A stretch of 64,000 bases of DNA from Chloroflexus sp. Y-396-1 (GTDB taxonomy: Bacteria > Chloroflexota > Chloroflexia > Chloroflexales > Chloroflexaceae): positions 3,194,881 to 3,258,880 of the forward strand of contig NZ_KI911784.1 of NCBI RefSeq assembly GCF_000516515.1. Direction: 5' to 3'. The translations under genes were made by a program, and so were the position numbers. The notes under the pieces were generated by a model. That model did not search any database. It was not told the DNA's origin and saw only the letters and a program-made list of their open reading frames with translations. Of the stretch, positions 52,996 through 61,340 are shown one piece after another (position 1 is the stretch's first letter; each line of letters opens with the position of its first letter).

Positions 52996-53513
52996 TGCAT
53001 AACTCCTCAGTATCTATTGGAGATTTCTAACATGCTGCCGTGCGTCAATAGTGTAACACGCTGCGTTATAAATCTCAAGTGCGACAGTGGTGAGGGAGGA
53101 CTTTGCAACGATCTTTCCCTAGCCGGTCGTGGTGAGATGAGGATAGAGGAAAGAGCAAGGAAGAAAGAGCGATCGGTAGGACGGGTCCTCACTCCATCAG
53201 CAGCGCGTGCGGAGACACGTAGCTTCCTTTTTCGACGGTGCTCTGCCCAAGCCCCCATTGCCCGCCGATCTTGCCCGTTACCGCGTCAGTAGGGGCGAGT
53301 TCACTCCTCCACGTGTGCAAGCGCACATCGTCGGACGCAGTCCAGAGGCCCGCACACCCAGGTAAGCGAGGGTCGGGGAGGCGTTTTGAGCATCTGGTTG
53401 CGTTCATCGCTCGTGACTCGCCGTTTGTCGGGCTGGTTGGCATACACCTCAATGCACTCTTCCATTCTCAGGTCGGGATAAAGCGTGACGAAACCTCCAC
53501 CTTTTGTTCAGAC
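52996..53513. other. intergenic region with degenerate repeats
   Basis: Includes a block near 53280-53400 (GTAGGGGCGAGTTCACTCC, CCAGAGGCCCGC, ACCCAGGTAAGCG) related to sequence near 50010-50140. No gene is supported. Confidence 0.45.
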
Positions 53514-54578
53514 CTACAATTCACGGGCAGTAGCAATAATGTCACCTAACACACCGGCTGCGGTTACTTCAACACCGGCCCCTGGTCCCCGTACCACGAG
53601 CGGACGATCATGGTAGCGTCTGGTTGTGAAACTGATCATATTATCCGGTCCACGTAAACTGGCTAGCGGATGGTCGAGAGAAAGTTCGCGCAGACCAACT
53701 TCGATCCCGTTGTCACGGCTGATGCGGGTCATGTAGCGTACCACCTTACCGTTGGCGCGAGCAGCCTGGAAGCGACTCATAATCTCGCTCTCAGCTTCAT
53801 CAAGACGTTGCAAAAATTCAGTGATACTGATTTCTGACAGCGCTGGCGGAAAGAGTGCTTCGGCGCTTACCGCGTACGCTGGGATGTTCATTCCACAGGT
53901 ACGAGCTAGGATGAGTGCCTTACGGGCGACATCAGCCCCGCTCAGATCATCACGTGGGTCTGGTTCGGTGTAGCCAAGCCTGTATGCCGTGCGCACTGCC
54001 TCAGCGAAGCTAGCTCCCTGTTCAAGTTCACCGATCAGGAAACCGAGCGTTCCACTCAACGCTGCCTCGATGGAGATGATCTCGTCGCCGCTGTCGATCA
54101 GACTCTGTAGCACACTGATCACCGGTAGACCGGCACCGACCGTTGCTTCATAGCGCGTTGCACCGCGTTCGGTCAGGGCAGCGAAGAGATCAAAACCTTC
54201 GCATAGTGGTCGCTTATTCGCCAGGACAACCCGATGTCCGGCTGAGATAGCAGCGGCCAGTGGTGCAGCGTGATTGCTAGCCGCCGTGACATCCACAACA
54301 ATGGCAATTGTTGCCGGCAATAACTCAAGCCAGTGCCGATCAGTGATAGCACCTGAAAGACTATCAAGATGCTGTCCAGCCTCTTTGGCGGCCAGAATGT
54401 TGTGTATTTGTGTATCGGTAAGCGCTGGATCACCGGCGAGAGCGCCGTGACTGTCAACCAGCGCAACATAACGTAGGTCAATGCCGTATCGGCGACGGAT
54501 CTTAGGCGCGACATTCAGCATCTGCCGGGCAAGTGCTCGGCCAACACCGCCTAGCCCCAGTTGAATAATTGGTGTCAT
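53514..54578 (-). CDS. hom: homoserine dehydrogenase
   Basis: Reduces aspartate-4-semialdehyde to homoserine for threonine and methionine synthesis. The 354-residue protein starts with a Rossmann motif IIQLGLGGVGRALARQML; VVLANKRPLCEG matches the conserved ANK region, TVGAGLPVISVLQSLIDSGD and IEAALSGTLGFLIGEL are the catalytic-domain signature, and YTEPDPRDDLSGADVARKALILAR carries the conserved DDLSGxDxARK with the catalytic Asp and Lys. There is no C-terminal ACT domain, so feedback by threonine through that domain is not expected. It stands alone, with repeat-rich spacer on both sides. Confidence 0.94.
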   Translation of the reverse strand: MTPIIQLGLGGVGRALARQMLNVAPKIRRRYGIDLRYVALVDSHGALAGDPALTDTQIHNILAAKEAGQHLDSLSGAITDRHWLELLPATIAIVVDVTAASNHAAPLAAAISAGHRVVLANKRPLCEGFDLFAALTERGATRYEATVGAGLPVISVLQSLIDSGDEIISIEAALSGTLGFLIGELEQGASFAEAVRTAYRLGYTEPDPRDDLSGADVARKALILARTCGMNIPAYAVSAEALFPPALSEISITEFLQRLDEAESEIMSRFQAARANGKVVRYMTRISRDNGIEVGLRELSLDHPLASLRGPDNMISFTTRRYHDRPLVVRGPGAGVEVTAAGVLGDIIATAREL

Positions 54579-55195
54579 ACAGCCCCCTGCTTACGCTGCA
54601 ATATGCGCTTATTGTATCACAGGGCATCTGCTGCTTCGACAGATTGTAGCGCGTCTTATACCAATCCTGTCTGTCACAACCGTGTATCATCCTGCCAATC
54701 TGGCATACTACCGTACAAAACCGTGGATCAGAGAGAGGTGCCGCGTTCGCTGCTTCGAGACACCGACGACGATCCCGTCCCTACTAACGCTGACCCCCGA
54801 TCCTTGCAGTTACCTGGAAGCACGAGCCTCCGACCCGCGGGTGCGGTGACCAGCTAGAACCTATCGGGTAGCGCATCAGAATCTCGTTACCCCCTAAGCC
54901 TCCTGCTTGCGGAGGCAGAGGTCAAACTGCCCTGCCAACGCAGTGATATACAGGATCGGCGCACCAACGTCTGACCGTTGATCACCGTCGGAGCGAGAAG
55001 CTGCGATCCTCCGCACGTGCTGCGGATGGGTTCGGAAATGGCCTCTCCCGTTCCCTATCTTTTCTCACCTCACTTCTGCTAAATAGATTGAACACCCTGA
55101 AAAGCCCCATGCGCGTCGTTTAATTTGACGAGCTACCTGTCCCAACGTACAATAACCATTCGTAAAAGATGACTCGTCAGCTTTCAGAGGTTTCT
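54579..55195. other. divergent intergenic region hom / pepA
   Basis: Contains degenerate repeat sequence near 54760-54850, a hairpin GCCTCC-TGCTTGC-GGAGGC (54898-54916), and at its right end the pepA promoter. No gene is supported. Confidence 0.5.
55125..55153 (+). promoter_or_regulatory. sigma70-type promoter of pepA
   Basis: TTGACG (55125-55130) and TACAAT (55148-55153) with a 17-base spacer on the plus strand. Transcription should start near 55160, which favours the ATG at 55196 over the one at 55169. Confidence 0.75.
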
Positions 55196-56644
55196 ATGCA
55201 GTGTGAAGTACAGAACGGTGACCTTTTGGCGGTAGCATCGGATCTGGCAGTGTTGCTCTATGCTGAGGGTGAATCTTTACCCGATGTAGTTACTGCCTTG
55301 TGTGAGCCGGCTGACGCGACTGGACGTTGGAAGCAACAGACGATCGTTTATCCGCGTGGAACATTGTCGGCTCGTCGATTGCTGTTAATCGGTATGGGCA
55401 AGCGCTCTGCAATAACTGCCGATACAGTGCGACAGGCGGCGGCGCTAGCTGCTCAGCGCGCACAAGAGATTAAAGTTGCAACCTATCACGTGGGTTTCAA
55501 CGGTGATTTACCACTTCCGCCCGCCGTGTTTGGACAGGCATTTGCTGAGGGAAGCGTGTTGGGTTCGTATCGGTATACTCGATACAAGAGTGATCGAGAA
55601 GAAGTACCAACGGCCAACGCAGTGCTTCTGCTCGGTGCCGGTAGTGATGAGGCGGCGGCTGGGGTGCGCCGTGGTCAGATTATTGCGCGGGCAACCGCTT
55701 TTGCTCGTGACCTGGCTAACGGTCCTGGTAATGAGGTCACACCGGCCTTTCTCGGTCAGACTGCGCTCGAATTGGGTGAGCGGCTCGGTCTGAAAACGAT
55801 GGTGCTTGATAAGCCACAATTGATCGAGCAGGGTTTTGGTGGTATTCTCGCGGTCGGTCAGGGATCGGCCAACGAGCCGCGCTTTATTGTGATGGAGTAT
55901 GGTTCGGCCGATCAAGGTCCGACTATCTGCCTGGTTGGGAAAGGGATAACCTTTGACACCGGCGGGATCAGCATTAAACCGGCCGAGAAGATGGACGAAA
56001 TGAAGATGGATATGAGCGGTGCGGCAGCGGTATTCGGTGCAATGCAAGCCGTTGCTGAATTGCAGTTGCCTCTTCACGTTGTTGGGATCGTCTGCGCTGC
56101 CGAAAATATGCCAGGCTCAACCGCCTATCGGCCTGGTGATATTATCCGTACCCTGAGCGGCAAGACGGTTGAAGTACTTAATACCGATGCTGAAGGTCGG
56201 ATTGTGTTGGCCGATGGTCTATTCTACGCGCAGCGCTATCAACCCGCTGCAATTGTCGATTTGGCTACACTGACCGGTGCGATTATGGTTGCCCTTGGCC
56301 CACACGCAATAGGCCTGATGGGGAATAATCAAGAGCTGGCAAACCGTCTGATTGCTGCTGGTGAAGCTACCGCCGAGCGTGTCTGGCAGTTGCCGCTTTG
56401 GGATGAGTACCGCGAGGCAATGAAGAGTGAGATTGCCGATCTCAAGAATACCGGTGGTCGTTACGGTGGCGCTATTACGGCTGCCGGCTTTCTGGCCGCA
56501 TTTGTTGGTGATTATCCCTGGGCGCACCTTGACATTGCCGGGACTGCCTGGGTCGAGAAACCGAATCGCGCCTATCAATCGCGTGGCGCTACGGGTGTCG
56601 GTGTTCGCCTGCTGGTCGAGTTGCTGCAAGGATACGTTGGGTAG
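55196..56644 (+). CDS. pepA: leucyl (M17) aminopeptidase
   Basis: A 482-residue M17 cytosol aminopeptidase that removes N-terminal residues from peptides with a two-metal site. The catalytic domain shows LVGKGITFDTGGISIKP (metal Lys and Asp), MDEMKMDMSGAAAVFGAM (Asp, Lys), the signature NTDAEGRIVLADGL, and VDLATLTGAIMVALG. The N-terminal domain is about 160 residues, as usual. Start at 55196 is backed by AGAGG five bases upstream and by the promoter position; an ATG at 55169 would lie about nine bases from the transcription start. PepA proteins of some bacteria also bind DNA; nothing here indicates that. Confidence 0.96.
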   Translation: MQCEVQNGDLLAVASDLAVLLYAEGESLPDVVTALCEPADATGRWKQQTIVYPRGTLSARRLLLIGMGKRSAITADTVRQAAALAAQRAQEIKVATYHVGFNGDLPLPPAVFGQAFAEGSVLGSYRYTRYKSDREEVPTANAVLLLGAGSDEAAAGVRRGQIIARATAFARDLANGPGNEVTPAFLGQTALELGERLGLKTMVLDKPQLIEQGFGGILAVGQGSANEPRFIVMEYGSADQGPTICLVGKGITFDTGGISIKPAEKMDEMKMDMSGAAAVFGAMQAVAELQLPLHVVGIVCAAENMPGSTAYRPGDIIRTLSGKTVEVLNTDAEGRIVLADGLFYAQRYQPAAIVDLATLTGAIMVALGPHAIGLMGNNQELANRLIAAGEATAERVWQLPLWDEYREAMKSEIADLKNTGGRYGGAITAAGFLAAFVGDYPWAHLDIAGTAWVEKPNRAYQSRGATGVGVRLLVELLQGYVG

Positions 56645-56666
56645 GAAGCGAACGAAACTCAGCGTT

Positions 56667-56719
56667 GGCCCGCGTTCCGGGTATTCAGGTCTTCTGCTGA
56701 ATACCTCAGAACGCGGGCC
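56667..56719. terminator. composite hairpin between convergent pepA and penicillin acylase genes
   Basis: GGCCCGCGTTC (56667-56677) pairs with 56709-56719 and, after a 3/4-base internal loop, GTATTCAG (56681-56688) pairs with CTGAATAC (56697-56704) around an eight-base loop: 19 pairs in all. It lacks a T-run, so it may be a two-way terminator that needs a factor, or a repeat element. Confidence 0.55.
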
Positions 56720-56769
56720 TCTGGCCTGTCCGTCCAGGTGATTTTCAGACATCCTCTACGATGAGCCGG

Positions 56770-59178
56770 CTAATTCGGACGTAACACGAACTGTTCTCCC
56801 TCAATCTCGCCGCTAAAGCGCATCGGAACATCTTCGCCCCGTTGCCATAACGCGAGATAGTCACTGTAACGGCTGCTCAGCACGTTCCCCGATTGACCGG
56901 TAGTGTGAATGAAGCGTGATTCGTTCAGATCGCTAAGATCGATGATCTGACGGTACGAAGGTGCATTGTATTGCAGGTAGCCTTCGTTCAGTCGCAGTGG
57001 GGCAACGTTAATGGTAAAACCATCGCCACCTGTCGGTACTCGTCGCTCGAAGATACCGCGTAGCGCACCAACCTGGCTAAACGGATTGTGGGGGAAGACT
57101 GCCTGATGAACCCGATCCCACCGCCAACGAGTCGGATCTTGTTCGCCTTGCGCCATCGCCATTGCATCTAATCCCCGACGCAATGCAGTGGCAAGCACCG
57201 TTGCACAATCCTCGTTGGTGTCAATCGTCGTCACATTATCACACCACTCACGATGCCCTTCTAGCAACACTTGCCTTAAGGCCATCGCCGCGAAACCATG
57301 CCGATGACGATACGTAGCGGTAAAGAAATCACGTAGTTCATCAGCAAAAACTTCTTCAAGTACAGCGTTATAATAACCCTGATAGATCGCTGCGGCAGGA
57401 CTATCGCCCACCATGGTGCCATCCCAATTGCGGAGCAGTTCCAGCGCAGTAGCCTCACGTGGCTCAGCCGGGGTTACGTTACGCAGGATCGGCAATAACT
57501 CACGGGCTTGAATCGAGCGTACATCACTAAGCATGAGACGCATATCAGCCACTGTTAGCGATGATTTCTGCTCGATCAGTTCGATGATCCGCTGGGCACG
57601 GAATGGAGCTGCCCACGAGGTTCCCAGCAGGTATGGATAGTCATCTCCTACAACTCGGTTGTTCGCCGTCACGATATAGTCTTGCGGTGGATTGTACACG
57701 TGAGGGAGTTCCTCAAACGGAATGTAACCGATCCACTCGAACTCATCGGTCCACCCTGGTACCGGCATGCTGCCATCACCATTACGTCGGATTGGTACCG
57801 ATCCCGGTGCATAGAAGCCGATATTGCCATCCACATCGGCGTAGACGAAGTTTTGCATCGGCGCTTTGTAATCACGGATCGCAGCAGTAAATTCTGCCCA
57901 GTTTTTGGCACGGTTAAGATTTATGAACGCACGTATTGTTGTATCCCTATCGTCAAGAGCGGTCCAGCGAAATGCCAGTGTCTCTTTTGCATCTGGTAGA
58001 ACGTCGCTAATCACCGGCCCATGGCGCGTGATGCGTACCGTCAATGTCACCGGATCGCTACCCTTAACAGGAATGACTTCGTTGATGAGCGTAACCGGCT
58101 CACGTGTTCCGTTATACTCGACATAATTTTGGGCGTCAATCCGTTCGATATACAAATCCTGTACATCCGGGTCAGTATTTGTGACTCCCCAGGCGATCCG
58201 TTCGTTATGCCCGATCACAACAACCGGTAATCCCGGAAACGTTGCCCCAATCGCGTTAATGGTTTCACCTTTGATGTGAGCCAGGTACCAGATCGAGGGG
58301 ATTCGATTGGCGAGATGGGGGTCGTTTACTAGCAGTGGTTTCCCGCTGGCCGTGCGGCTGCCGCCGATCACCCAGTTGTTAGAGCCGGCTAGTTGGTCAC
58401 CGATGCCGGTGATCAGCAACATCTCGTCGGCAAGTTCAAGCAGACGTTCCGCAGTTTCCGGTTGAATCGGGGTCTTTGCTTCATGATTGGGCGTTGCTGG
58501 TGCAGCAACCGACGTAGGCAGAATGAGTGGCCCATCAGCGGTGTATGGTGGCATCAAGAATGCTGCATCTTCAGGCCCAATCTTCGCAACTAACGTTGCT
58601 CGCATCAGCTCGTTATTCCAGTTTCCGCCGAGATCCCAGGCCATCATCTTGGCCCATACCAGCGAGTCGACCGGTTGCCATGGTGCTGGTTGTACACCCA
58701 GGATCAGAAATTCAGGTGGTAAGACTGGATTGGTAGCTAGAAAAGCATTGACACCTGCCGCGTATGCCTCCAGGAGCTCGACTGTTGCACGGTCGAGACT
58801 GGCTAATGCCTTCTGTGCAGCGCGGGCTACGCCGAGCGTGCGTAAAAATGTGTCGGTACGTAACGTTGTTTCACCAAAAATCTCTGACAAACGACCATGA
58901 CCAATACGGCGCTGAACTTCCATCTGCCAGAGTCGCTCTTGGGCATGCACGAAACCAAGGCCGAAGACGGCATCGGCGTCAGTAGCACCGGTAATGTGGG
59001 GGATGCCATCAGCATCGCGTACAATTGTGACAGGTCCACTAATGCCGGTTACACGGATTTCGCCGTTCGTTTGTGGCAATGAGCGCCGTAACCACAGATA
59101 TCCACCACCGCCACCAATGATCAGGACGATGATCAGAAGCAGCACGGCCCAACTGACGATTCGTATTAGCAACCTCAT
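56770..59178 (-). CDS. penicillin acylase family N-terminal-nucleophile hydrolase
   Basis: An 802-residue precursor of the S45 family, which cleaves amides such as penicillins, acyl-homoserine lactones or other N-acyl compounds. An uncleaved-looking membrane anchor (VSWAVLLLIIVLIIGGGGGY) spans residues 8-28. The small-subunit region contains DADGIPHITGATDADAVFGL and GFVHAQERLWQMEVQRR. Self-cleavage should occur before Ser266 in LAGSNNWVIGG, whose Ser becomes the nucleophile of the large subunit; LLVNDPHLANRIPSIWY follows. The length is usual for the family. It should act outside the cell membrane. An extended -10 is at 59224-59232. The physiological substrate is unknown; quorum quenching is one possibility. 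Confidence 0.92.
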   Translation of the reverse strand: MRLLIRIVSWAVLLLIIVLIIGGGGGYLWLRRSLPQTNGEIRVTGISGPVTIVRDADGIPHITGATDADAVFGLGFVHAQERLWQMEVQRRIGHGRLSEIFGETTLRTDTFLRTLGVARAAQKALASLDRATVELLEAYAAGVNAFLATNPVLPPEFLILGVQPAPWQPVDSLVWAKMMAWDLGGNWNNELMRATLVAKIGPEDAAFLMPPYTADGPLILPTSVAAPATPNHEAKTPIQPETAERLLELADEMLLITGIGDQLAGSNNWVIGGSRTASGKPLLVNDPHLANRIPSIWYLAHIKGETINAIGATFPGLPVVVIGHNERIAWGVTNTDPDVQDLYIERIDAQNYVEYNGTREPVTLINEVIPVKGSDPVTLTVRITRHGPVISDVLPDAKETLAFRWTALDDRDTTIRAFINLNRAKNWAEFTAAIRDYKAPMQNFVYADVDGNIGFYAPGSVPIRRNGDGSMPVPGWTDEFEWIGYIPFEELPHVYNPPQDYIVTANNRVVGDDYPYLLGTSWAAPFRAQRIIELIEQKSSLTVADMRLMLSDVRSIQARELLPILRNVTPAEPREATALELLRNWDGTMVGDSPAAAIYQGYYNAVLEEVFADELRDFFTATYRHRHGFAAMALRQVLLEGHREWCDNVTTIDTNEDCATVLATALRRGLDAMAMAQGEQDPTRWRWDRVHQAVFPHNPFSQVGALRGIFERRVPTGGDGFTINVAPLRLNEGYLQYNAPSYRQIIDLSDLNESRFIHTTGQSGNVLSSRYSDYLALWQRGEDVPMRFSGEIEGEQFVLRPN

Positions 59179-59823
59179 TGTTGTCTCGCACCTATGCTCT
59201 ATATATTCGGAATCGGGATCAGTATTATAGCAGAATTGAGAGAAGAGAGAAAATTAGGGAAGAGGAAAGAAAGTAGTAGTGAGGCCAATGCTACTTTGAT
59301 TGCTCTTAACATACGGTGACAGATATAGCATGATCGCGGTTGCTTACCCCCCGATCACTGTTAGGGGGAACCGATGGACCCCATGGAGATGCTCTTTGCG
59401 TGTGTCGGGATAAATAAGTGCTGATCCGGAATACTCTATCGCAGAAGAAGATCGGTTGGGGCACAGCGGCGCTGTGCCCGTACATCTCAGGTTTCGTCCA
59501 CCATACCGTGAGACGATTATTCGGATAGGCTCTAAGTTAAGGAATCGCCCTCTCCTTTCTACCTTTTCCCGCTGAGGAGAGACGCTAACTGATGGGTTGT
59601 CGTGCGGTTAGCACCCCTTTACTTCCATTCCTGTCCCCTTCCTCTCCCAACGGAGGTGAGGAAGGGGAAGGTGCGAGGATGCCGTGGGCAAAAATCCATC
59701 CCTTCCCCTTAACTCTCTTTCCGCTGTCCTCATTCCCAGGCGACTGTGCGGTCAGGGTAAGAGCTTTCAGCACGCCAACCGCTGCCAACCTTTATCGCCT
59801 CACTGACAGAGATCCCGTGTCCT
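59179..59823. other. intergenic region with palindromes and degenerate repeat
   Basis: Besides the acylase promoter it holds a compact palindrome GGGCACAGC-GGC-GCTGTGCCC (59459-59479) and, near 59620-59760, a pyrimidine-rich block (CCCCTTCCTCTCCCAACGG) related to part of the long dispersed repeat. No gene is supported. Confidence 0.5.
59224..59232 (-). promoter_or_regulatory. extended -10 promoter of the penicillin acylase gene
   Basis: TGC precedes TATAAT (59224-59229) on the minus strand, about 45 bases before the ATG. The -35 region is poor. Confidence 0.5.
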
Positions 59824-61176
59824 TTACCCTTCCAGTAAAAGTGCTTCTGGGTCTTCGATCAGCTCCTTCACCTTCACCAGGAAGCGCACAGCGGTGCTCC
59901 CATCAATCAGGCGATGATCGTAGCTAAGGGCCACGTACATCATTGGGCGAATAACAATCTGACCGTTCACCACAACCGGTCGTTCCTCGATCTTATGCAT
60001 GCCGAGAATACCAACCTGTGGCGCATTGAGAATAGGCGTGCTCATCAGCGAACCGTACACGCCACCATTGGTAATAGTGAATGTACCACCTTGCAACTCG
60101 GCCAGACTCAAAGTACCTTCGCGCGCTTTCTTCGCCAGTTGCGCGATCTCACGCTCGATCTGAGCGAAGGTCTTGCGGTCGGCGTCGCGTACAACCGGTA
60201 CAACCAATCCTTCATCAACTCCTACTGCGATCCCGATGTCATAGTAGTATTTGATCACTACCTCTTCGCCCTGAATTTCAGCGTTGACCATCGGAAAGGC
60301 TTTGAGAGCACCGACAACCGCCTTGGTAAAGAACGACATAAAGCCTAGTCCGACCCCATGGCGCTCTTTGAACGAGTCTTTATGACGCGCACGCAGGGCC
60401 ATAACTGCGCTCATATCCACTTCATTAAAGGTGGTGAGCATTGCTGCCGTGTGTTGGGCCTCAACCAGACGACGGGCGATAGTCAGTCGTCGTCGACTCA
60501 AGCGTTGCCGCTCTTCCCGGCGGTCGCCATTCGTCGTAACGGTTGGTGTTGGCGTCACCGGTGATGTCGGTCGAGGAGCAGCAGCGGCAGGGGTTGGGGT
60601 TACCGGCGCTGGTACTGGCTGAGGTGGTGATGGAGGACGCTCGATAACGGCTGGGGTTGGATGGCTGACGGGTGTATGGATACGTCCTTCATCAGCCTTG
60701 GCGGTAGCTTCACTCGGTCCGGTTCCCGAAACCAACCGCATGACATCTTCCTTCGTGATCCGTCCGCCAGGGCCGGTGCCGGGAACGGTGCGTAAATCGA
60801 TAGCGTGCTCGGCGGCCATGCGTTGGGCGACCGGCGTTGCCAGAACCTCACCCGTGGTAGGCGATAATGTCGCTGCTGGTGTCGGTGCTGTTGTGGCCGC
60901 AGATGTGGCAGCCGCTACTGGTTTCTCTGCCGGTAACGCACCTGCTTCGATGGTTCCCAGCAGGTCACCGATTGCAACTGTCGTACCTTCAGGACATGCG
61001 ATATTGGTCAGAATGCCACTCTGATCGGCAGCTACTTCGAGATTAACCTTATCAGTTTCCAACTCAACCACCGGTTCGCCAACGGCAACCGGTTCACCTT
61101 CGCGCTTGAGCCAGCGTGCTACTGTCGCCTCAACAATCGATTCTCCGAGCGACGGCACTCGAATTTCGTATGCCAT
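59824..61176 (-). CDS. sucB: dihydrolipoyl succinyltransferase, E2 of 2-oxoglutarate dehydrogenase
   Basis: The 450-residue E2 core of the 2-oxoglutarate dehydrogenase complex, which makes succinyl-CoA. The N-terminal lipoyl domain has the lipoylated Lys in ETDKVNLEV (K43). A Pro/Ala/Thr-rich linker leads to the E1/E3-binding domain ([15 protein letters not shown] ... [11 protein letters not shown], about 113-148), a second long linker, and the catalytic domain with [15 protein letters not shown] (His421, Asp425). Like other SucB proteins it has one lipoyl domain. It follows sucA after 164 bases that contain a hairpin. E3 is not in this window. Confidence 0.96.
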   Translation of the reverse strand: MAYEIRVPSLGESIVEATVARWLKREGEPVAVGEPVVELETDKVNLEVAADQSGILTNIACPEGTTVAIGDLLGTIEAGALPAEKPVAAATSAATTAPTPAATLSPTTGEVLATPVAQRMAAEHAIDLRTVPGTGPGGRITKEDVMRLVSGTGPSEATAKADEGRIHTPVSHPTPAVIERPPSPPQPVPAPVTPTPAAAAPRPTSPVTPTPTVTTNGDRREERQRLSRRRLTIARRLVEAQHTAAMLTTFNEVDMSAVMALRARHKDSFKERHGVGLGFMSFFTKAVVGALKAFPMVNAEIQGEEVVIKYYYDIGIAVGVDEGLVVPVVRDADRKTFAQIEREIAQLAKKAREGTLSLAELQGGTFTITNGGVYGSLMSTPILNAPQVGILGMHKIEERPVVVNGQIVIRPMMYVALSYDHRLIDGSTAVRFLVKVKELIEDPEALLLEG

Positions 61177-61260
61177 ACTCTAACCTACCTCATATTAAAC
61201 GGATGCTCTCATCCTTATCGCGTCTGCTTGCCCATTTCAGTCTTTGCCCTTATCTGACAA

Positions 61261-61300
61261 TACCCCGCTGCCGCTCTTGACGTTAGCAACGGCAGGGGTA
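61261..61300. other. hairpin in the sucA-sucB intergenic space
   Basis: TACCCC-gc-TGCCG (61261-61273) pairs with CGGCA-GGGGTA (61290-61300): 11 pairs with a two-base bulge. There is no T-run on the minus strand. It could be an RNA processing or stability element that sets the E1:E2 ratio, or a repeat remnant. Confidence 0.5.
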
Positions 61301-61340
61301 TGTAGGTGGTCAGGGATGCTCGTCTGCGTTGCTAATGTGC

